Assembly: GCA_012295275.1 (NCBI GenBank)
Contig: CM022678.1
Coordinates: forward strand, 7,108,559-7,133,558
Direction of reading: 5' to 3'
From: Chrysomallon squamiferum
Taxonomy: Eukaryota; Mollusca; Gastropoda; Neomphalida; Peltospiridae
Length of the DNA stretch: 25,000 nt
How positions within the stretch are numbered: position 1 is the stretch's first letter; each line of letters begins with the position of its first letter. Made by a program: the position numbers and the translations under genes. This document shows positions 20,185-25,000 of this stretch, piece by piece. The notes below the pieces were generated by a model. The model was not told where the DNA came from. It saw nothing but the letters and a program-made list of their open reading frames with translations, and searched no databases.

Positions 20185-21370
20185 GAAATTTACAAATGTC
20201 TCATTATTTGTAATGGCAGCTAAATTTTGTTGCAGTTTCAATATTATTATTATTTTTTTTTATTAGAATTACTTAATTTGACAATTTACAAATTACTTAT
20301 ATTATTAAAAATCGCTCATTTTTGTTAATGGCAGTTTATGGAGTACAGTTTACAAGTTATTTTAATAATTAATAATAATTTAATATTCATAGCAATTTTT
20401 TTTTTTTTTTAATTAGTATAATTATTATTTTACAACCTATCTTTGTTTCTAAAGATGGTCAGCCATTTATGAAATATTTTAATTATTAAACTGGCTTTAA
20501 TATTAGGTATGAAAGTGCACAACAATATAGTTATTAATGGTAAATATAGTAGATTGCTATATATTACAGTATACAAGTTATTTTATTTATTAATAATAAT
20601 TAATAATTATATAATGACAGTCTACAAATTACTTTAATTAATAATACTTAATTATTTAATTTAATACTTTGCTAGGAATTTTTTTTTTTTTTTTCTATCC
20701 AATATCATAACGTTTGCAGTTTACAAGATTTTATTATTTATAGTAATTAAATATTAGATTCTGTAGTTCATTTTTTATTTTGGTCATAAATATCAGTTAA
20801 TTATTTTGTTTGGCAGTTTTCAAAGATTATTTTATTACTAACACCTGTCAAGTATTACAGTTTAGAAGTTTTAATTATTAAAAATTGTCTTATAATACAT
20901 ATGGTTGGTTTCAAATAGATTTTTATTAATGGTTGTTTTGTTATAAATATGGTAGTTTTCTTAATCATTAATGGTTGCTTTGAAAGTAGTTAATTGTAAA
21001 AGGTTATTTTGTATTACATAAGCTTGTTTCCAAGTAGTCAGTTTGTAATGGGTTGTTTTTTTAATTTGTATGGTTGTTTAGTTGATTATTAATAGTTGTT
21101 TTTTGTAATTTTTATGGTTGCAGAACTACTTTTAATGATTGTTTTACAAGTAGTCATATACTAATGTTTATTTTGTAACATTTTTTTTGGTTGTTTACAG
21201 CAGTTATTAATGGTGGTTTTTGTTTTTGTGTTTTTTGTAATATACATAGTAGTTTATGAGCAGTTATTGGTTGTTTTGGCAGTCAGTATATAGTTAATTA
21301 TTAACGGTTGTTTTGTAATATGTATAGTTGATTAGTTAATTATTAACAGTTGTTTTGTTGTTTTGTAATA
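20185..21370. repeat. Two diverged AT-rich tandem-repeat families
   Basis: From about 20185 to 20890 a unit containing GCAGTTTACAAGTTATTTTAATTATTAA recurs in diverged form (near 20212, 20281, 20331, 20570, 20623, 20715 and 20855). From about 20900 to 21370 a related unit, TTAATGGTTGTTTTGTAATAT with TATGGTTGATTAGTTAATTA, recurs. Copies are too diverged for a fixed period; spacing is roughly 40-75 bp. The array abuts the last exon of the minus-strand gene. Confidence 0.75.
21167..21172 (-). terminator. Candidate polyadenylation signal of the minus-strand gene
   Basis: TTTATT on the plus strand gives AATAAA about 210 bases after the TGA. Such hexamers are common by chance here. Confidence 0.25.
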
Positions 21371-21381
21371 TCTATGGCTGA

Positions 21382-21474
21382 TCAGTTAACTATTAACACA
21401 TATGGAAGTTTGCGACTGTTTATCCAGTGTATTAACTGTTTGGGTTCACCTAGCAAAATCTTTTCCATAACAAA
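21382..21474 (-). CDS. Minus-strand gene, exon g (terminal)
   Basis: Acceptor TATTTGTTTCAG|TTTGTT has a good pyrimidine tract. In phase 0 it encodes FVMEKILLGEPKQLIHWINS then RKLPYVLIVN and TGA (21384-21382). It could instead splice out earlier at a GTGTTA near 21399, so the terminal status is inferred. Confidence 0.58.
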   Translation of the reverse strand, partial: FVMEKILLGEPKQLIHWINSRKLPYVLIVN

Positions 21475-24114
21475 CTGAAACAAATAAAATACAACATCAG
21501 AATGAAAATAGGTGTTTTATGAGCATTAAACTTTTGTTAACATATCCTCACAAACAAACACATGAACCATGTACACATACACATACACACATATACTAAT
21601 AAACATACACACGTATAATTCCACAAAGCAACTCCCACACACATGAAGCTTTATTTTAAAAACTTCTAATATTTTCATTATCAGTTTCCTTTTAATTCTA
21701 CATTTATTATTCCATTTCCTTTCTCAAAACTAATTATTTCTTATTGTTTTCTTTTATTTCCTCAACACAGACACCTATGTGATATTCACATGAATCCACA
21801 CATGCATGCATCATTATATATAAATACAACAAACAGCCTATTTCATGATCTGCAGTTACAAATGTGTTTAAAATCTTACTGTGTGTTTACAGATATATCG
21901 AACTGTTCATCTGAATCAACTTACTTTTAATGCCTGCTGCATAGGAATTTGCAGTAACTCATAAGCAGGAAGGGACATCACCAAAATACATAGTTTAGCC
22001 TGTGTACGATAATAATATACACCTAATGTTGCACACTGCATAAACACACAGACACACAGACATATCAACATAAATCATATATACATACAAACATGCAAAT
22101 ACACATACTCAGATATATACACACAAACACAAAACAAACACATACACAAATACATATATTCAGACACATACACACCAACATAAAACACATTAATAAACAC
22201 ACAAACTGTAACACACAAGCATAAAACACACAAATACACATACTCAGACTTACAGAGAAACAAACACACACAATATATACTCAATAGAGAGACAGACAGA
22301 CTGACTCCTACAAACATTACTCTTTTCAATAAAACCTTGTGTCTGGCTGTGTTTATGTGTGATTATGCATGTGTAGGTATAGGTGTGTATATATGTCTGT
22401 ATGTGAGTGAGTGAGTGTGTATGTATGTGTGTGTCTGTCCTTCGCTAGTTTCTATATTAATGATATATTCTGAATGCAAATGTATATAACATATATACAA
22501 TGTGAATGTTTTTCAAGCACTTCCATGCATAAGTGAACAAGAGTTCTTTTACCTTCACATAGGTTACAGTCTTTGGAGACATGGCTGAGTAACATCCCAC
22601 TTTAGAAAGAAGTCTGTTAATATCAGGATCACTGCTTCCAGTGATGGATATTGTTCTCTCCTTCAGTTCTTCAAACCTGACAGAGTAACAAAAAGAATCT
22701 AAATAATCTGTGATAGAGATTTTAAATATCTTAACTTTCAAGCAACTGAGTTCATATTTCCTTGATTATATTTTCATTGTATGAAATTATGTTTTGCTCA
22801 GTATAATATATATAGTGTGTGTGTGTGTGTGTATGTTAAGGATGTAAATATTTATATTTCTCAACAAAAAAAGTATATATATAAATATATATTTACACAT
22901 ATGTACACAGATACATAGAAATAGATATATAGATATACAGACAGATAGATAGTCTCCCTCAGAGATAAAGAGATGAAAATAGATAAAAGATACTTAGATA
23001 CATAAAAAGACAGATAAATATAGATAGATAAATAGATAAATAGAGAGACAGACAGACAGACAGAGAGACAGACAGATACCATTTAGATGGTGGAATTTCC
23101 ACGTCGGGACAACTGGTTATAAAATTGGCTCTTTTCTCCATTTTGCGTTGTCTATGTTCCAGAAGCTCTCCAGAAGTGAGCTGATCAAAGCAGTCCAGTT
23201 TGACCTTGAACTTCATAAACCTTTCTCTGAAATGATTTTAAAAAAAAAAAAAAAAAAAAAGAATCACAAATTCACTGTAATAGGTCAGTTGTAAGATGAC
23301 AGGCATAATGTCTAACAAATAACAGCAATGTCAGTAGACTTTTTTGCCATTACGACCAAAGCCAAATTACTTTTTCATAAATGGTTAACCCTGCACCCAG
23401 TAGGTGATGTGTCGTTCTGGATTTGGGGTTCAATGTACTGTTAAGAATGCTTGCATTCATTTGTTTGTTCATTCGATCATTCATTCATTCATTTGCTGCT
23501 CATTTATGCATTCATAGGTTTGTTTTATTTTTGTTTATTCATGTCTGACTGACATCCATTTATTTTTAATTTTGTTTTCATTCATTTTCATTCATTTATT
23601 TATTCATTTACCAACAATTTATGTTTAATTGTGGATTTTTATTTTCTATTTTTTTTTTACTTAATATATATATATATTTTCTTTCTTTCACACATCCTCT
23701 TTTTTCTTTTTTATTTTTATTTTTATTTTGTTTTTATTTTAATTTTTTTTTTTCTTTTTTCGTCTCCAGGTTTTGTAATTATTTATTCCTGTTTGGGGAT
23801 AAAAGAAAAAGAGACAAGAAATGAAGTTGGCAACCTTTCTAATCGTGACAGCTCATTGTCTACTTCTCTTTCTTCATTCTGTTTTATCTTCTGAAAATTC
23901 ATCTGTGCCTTCTCAGTTATCTTCAACTTGTCATCTGCATTCTGCTTTCTGTGACCGGAGAAACAGAACAACATACAGACAGACATGTAGCAACAGATTA
24001 AATAGATAGACAGACAGACAGATATATAGATACAGAAAATGAGCTAGACAGATAGTGAGAGAAAGAGAAAGAGATGGTGTAAGAAAGACAGGCAGACAAA
24101 AGAGAGAATGGGTG

Positions 24115-24193
<79 letters not shown>

Positions 24194-24493
24194 AATCAAT
24201 GAAAGAAAACAACAAAACAAAAGGTAAAAAATAATTTGTTGAGAGTACTTCAAATATTTTTCTAAAGCTTACACAGAAGGGGAGACTGCAAACAGCAGGT
24301 ATATAAAAATACAATCAACAAATTGCATTATACTTAAATTTGTTAAAAGAAAAAAAATTAAAAAAAAATAATATATAAATAAAGATTACTGAACTGGAAT
24401 AAAAATAATAATGAAAGAATGAAAACATGCTTTAAAGTAGTGAACAAATGAAGGAAGTATATAAATAATTTTTAAAATAAGAGAATACATTTA

Positions 24494-24560
<67 letters not shown>

Positions 24561-24774
24561 GAAGACTATTTCTTTACCCTTTATTAACTACACTGCTGGT
24601 TTTCTCTGCTGCCACTTTCAGCCAAATTGGCAAAGATTTCTCTTCCCCCAGTTCAGCTATTGCTGAGTGCACAGTAAGCCTTTGAAATCAGGAATTAAAG
24701 AACTGACATTAACATGAACATGCTCTGATTTTAATTAACATTTTGTAATGTCACACACACACACACACACACAC

Positions 24775-24829
<55 letters not shown>

Positions 24830-25000
24830 CAATGAAGAGGTACATGACAGATGAAGGATAAAGTTGAAGAAATCGTGTAGATCACAAAACTAAACCCATC
24901 GTAAATCATAAATTGACTATGTGGACCATTATACTACTGCAGCATCAGCAACTACCGCAGTGCTTACTTCTGTGGTGTTTTGCTGAACAGTGAATCGTCA
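21382..25000 (-). CDS. Unrecognised charged, partly coiled-coil protein (C-terminal 228 residues, 7 exons, 5' end outside window)
   Basis: Seven exons join in phase on the minus strand: 25000-24968 (partial), 24679-24578, 23948-23835, 23226-23080, 22676-22553, 21999-21925 and 21474-21382, ending in TGA. The visible product starts DDSLFSKTPQK, continues with AELGEEKSLPIWLKVAAEKT, and has a charged helical stretch at about 46-110 (including EKAQMNFQKIKQNEEREVDN) likely to form a coiled coil. A more globular end follows (EIPPSKWFEELKERTISITG, LLSKVGCYSAMSPKTVTYVK, AKLCILVMSLPAYELLQIPM). No signal peptide or membrane segment is seen in this part, so it is probably cytosolic. I do not recognise the family. 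The consistent phases and lack of stops over 228 codons in AT-rich DNA argue for a real gene. It converges on SMO from about 6.6 kb away. Confidence 0.75.
21475..21924 (-). other. Intron between exons f and g
   Basis: AT-rich, with CA-rich DNA at 21570-21615. No other feature was seen. Confidence 0.6.
21925..21999 (-). CDS. Minus-strand gene, exon f (75 bp, cryptic)
   Basis: Acceptor CGTACACAG|GCTAAA and consensus donor TTAAAA|GTAAGT bracket exactly 25 codons, phase 0 on both sides, matching the end of exon e. It encodes AKLCILVMSLPAYELLQIPM then QQALK. Too short to stand out as an ORF; the strong donor and phase fit support it. Confidence 0.65.
22000..22552 (-). repeat. Intron between exons e and f: CA- and GT-rich simple sequence
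   Basis: Interrupted ACAC/ATAC DNA fills 22035-22290, with ACAG units near 22292. GTGT/GTAT DNA fills 22350-22440, giving potential to pair with the CA-rich half. Confidence 0.8.
22553..22676 (-). CDS. Minus-strand gene, exon e
   Basis: Acceptor CTCTGTCAG|GTTTGA, donor GTGAAG|GTAAAA in phase 0. It encodes FEELKERTISITGSSDPDIN then RLLSKVGCYSAMSPKTVTYVK. The codon content is balanced, unlike the surrounding simple sequence. Confidence 0.83.
22677..23079 (-). repeat. Intron between exons d and e: GT, GATA and ACAG arrays
   Basis: (GT)n at 22815-22832, then ATAG/GATA-type tetranucleotides (22905-23045) grading into ACAG units (23046-23075) immediately beside exon d. On the coding strand the last array is CTGT, starting just after the donor. 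Confidence 0.85.
23080..23226 (-). CDS. Minus-strand gene, exon d
   Basis: Acceptor ATTTCAG|AGAAAG after a T-rich tract. It encodes RERFMKFKVKLDCFDQLTSG, ELLEHRQRKMEKRANFITSC and PDVEIPPSK. Donor AAATG|GTATCT leaves phase 2, and the next exon completes tryptophan. Confidence 0.8.
23227..23834 (-). repeat. Intron between exons c and d
   Basis: It contains an A run (23238-23260, the pyrimidine tract of exon d on the minus strand), ATTC/ATTT tetranucleotides (23455-23620) and T-rich DNA (23640-23765). Confidence 0.75.
23835..23948 (-). CDS. Minus-strand gene, exon c (coiled-coil part)
   Basis: Acceptor CGGTCACAG|AAAGCA completes a glycine codon. The exon encodes KQNADDKLKITEKAQMNFQK and IKQNEEREVDNELSRLE. 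The donor GAAAG|GTTGCC is weak (GTTGCC), but it is the only one that keeps frame with exon d and precedes an in-frame stop further on. Confidence 0.72.
23949..24577 (-). repeat. Intron between exons b and c: two GA arrays and ACAG/GATA units
   Basis: ACAG and ATAG units lie at 23985-24055, and (GA)n runs at 24117-24191 and 24497-24558. The second array ends about 20 bp from exon b. Confidence 0.9.
24578..24679 (-). CDS. Minus-strand gene, exon b
   Basis: Acceptor TTTCAAAG|GCTTAC (an AAG type, weaker than CAG) completes the lysine; donor AAAGG|GTAAAG leaves phase 2. It encodes LTVHSAIAELGEEKSLPIWL then KVAAEKTSSVVNK. Confidence 0.75.
24680..24967 (-). repeat. Intron between exons a and b: compound CA-GA microsatellite
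   Basis: (CA)n at 24752-24774 runs directly into (GA)n at 24779-24827. The rest is ordinary AT-rich DNA. Confidence 0.9.
24968..25000 (-). CDS. Minus-strand gene, exon a (partial at window edge)
   Basis: It reads DDSLFSKTPQ and the first two bases of a lysine codon, then the donor AGAA|GTAAGC. Only 33 bp are inside the window, so its start is unknown. Confidence 0.6.

Noticed and set aside
22065-22329. Cysteine/valine-rich minus-strand open frames
   Set aside because: They are translations of CA-rich simple sequence within an intron of the minus-strand gene.
1-25000. Search for tRNA genes, rRNA and Gli-type sites (GACCACCCA)
   Set aside because: No cloverleaf with A and B boxes, no rRNA-like stretch and no perfect Gli consensus was noticed by eye. 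A tRNA or motif scan was not run.

Overview
The window looks like nuclear DNA of an invertebrate animal. Genes are split into short exons by AT-rich GT-AG introns, and simple-sequence repeats (GA, TAA, TAC/TGC, CA, TA, GATA) are very dense. The Smoothened protein reads as a lophotrochozoan type, most likely from a mollusc. The species cannot be named from this sequence, and the mollusc assignment is an inference.

Region by region: positions 1-2120 hold a CpG-richer patch (about 170-310) and AT-rich DNA. This is probably the promoter and untranslated leader region of the first gene. Positions 2198-14813 (+) carry a complete smoothened (SMO) gene in eleven coding exons, all joined in phase, encoding about 823 residues. 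It has a signal peptide, a Frizzled-type cysteine-rich domain (CRD), seven membrane helices, and a basic, serine-rich cytoplasmic tail. One fault breaks it: exon 1 has a net one-base frameshift near 2325-2335, exactly where a conserved CRD cysteine is expected. Introns 1-10 are packed with microsatellites and small tandem duplications. Positions 14814-21381 contain no gene I can support. They are extremely AT-rich and hold several old, diverged tandem-repeat families plus a 129-bp direct duplication.

Positions 21382-25000 (-) carry the 3' end of a second gene, convergent with SMO. Seven exons join in phase into a 228-residue C-terminal fragment ending at a TGA; the 5' end lies beyond the window. 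Two of these exons (21925-21999 and 21382-21474) are too short to stand out as ORFs and were found by following splice phase. The product is a charged, partly coiled-coil, apparently cytosolic protein that I do not recognise.

No link between the two genes is evident apart from tail-to-tail position. SMO is the Hedgehog-pathway signal transducer. No tRNA, rRNA, CRISPR array or intact transposon was seen. No exotic new system is evident. The items most worth a second look are the SMO frameshift, the SMO substitutions and tail phospho-motifs, the duplicated splice acceptor of SMO exon 11, the unrecognised minus-strand gene, and the degenerate repeat families.
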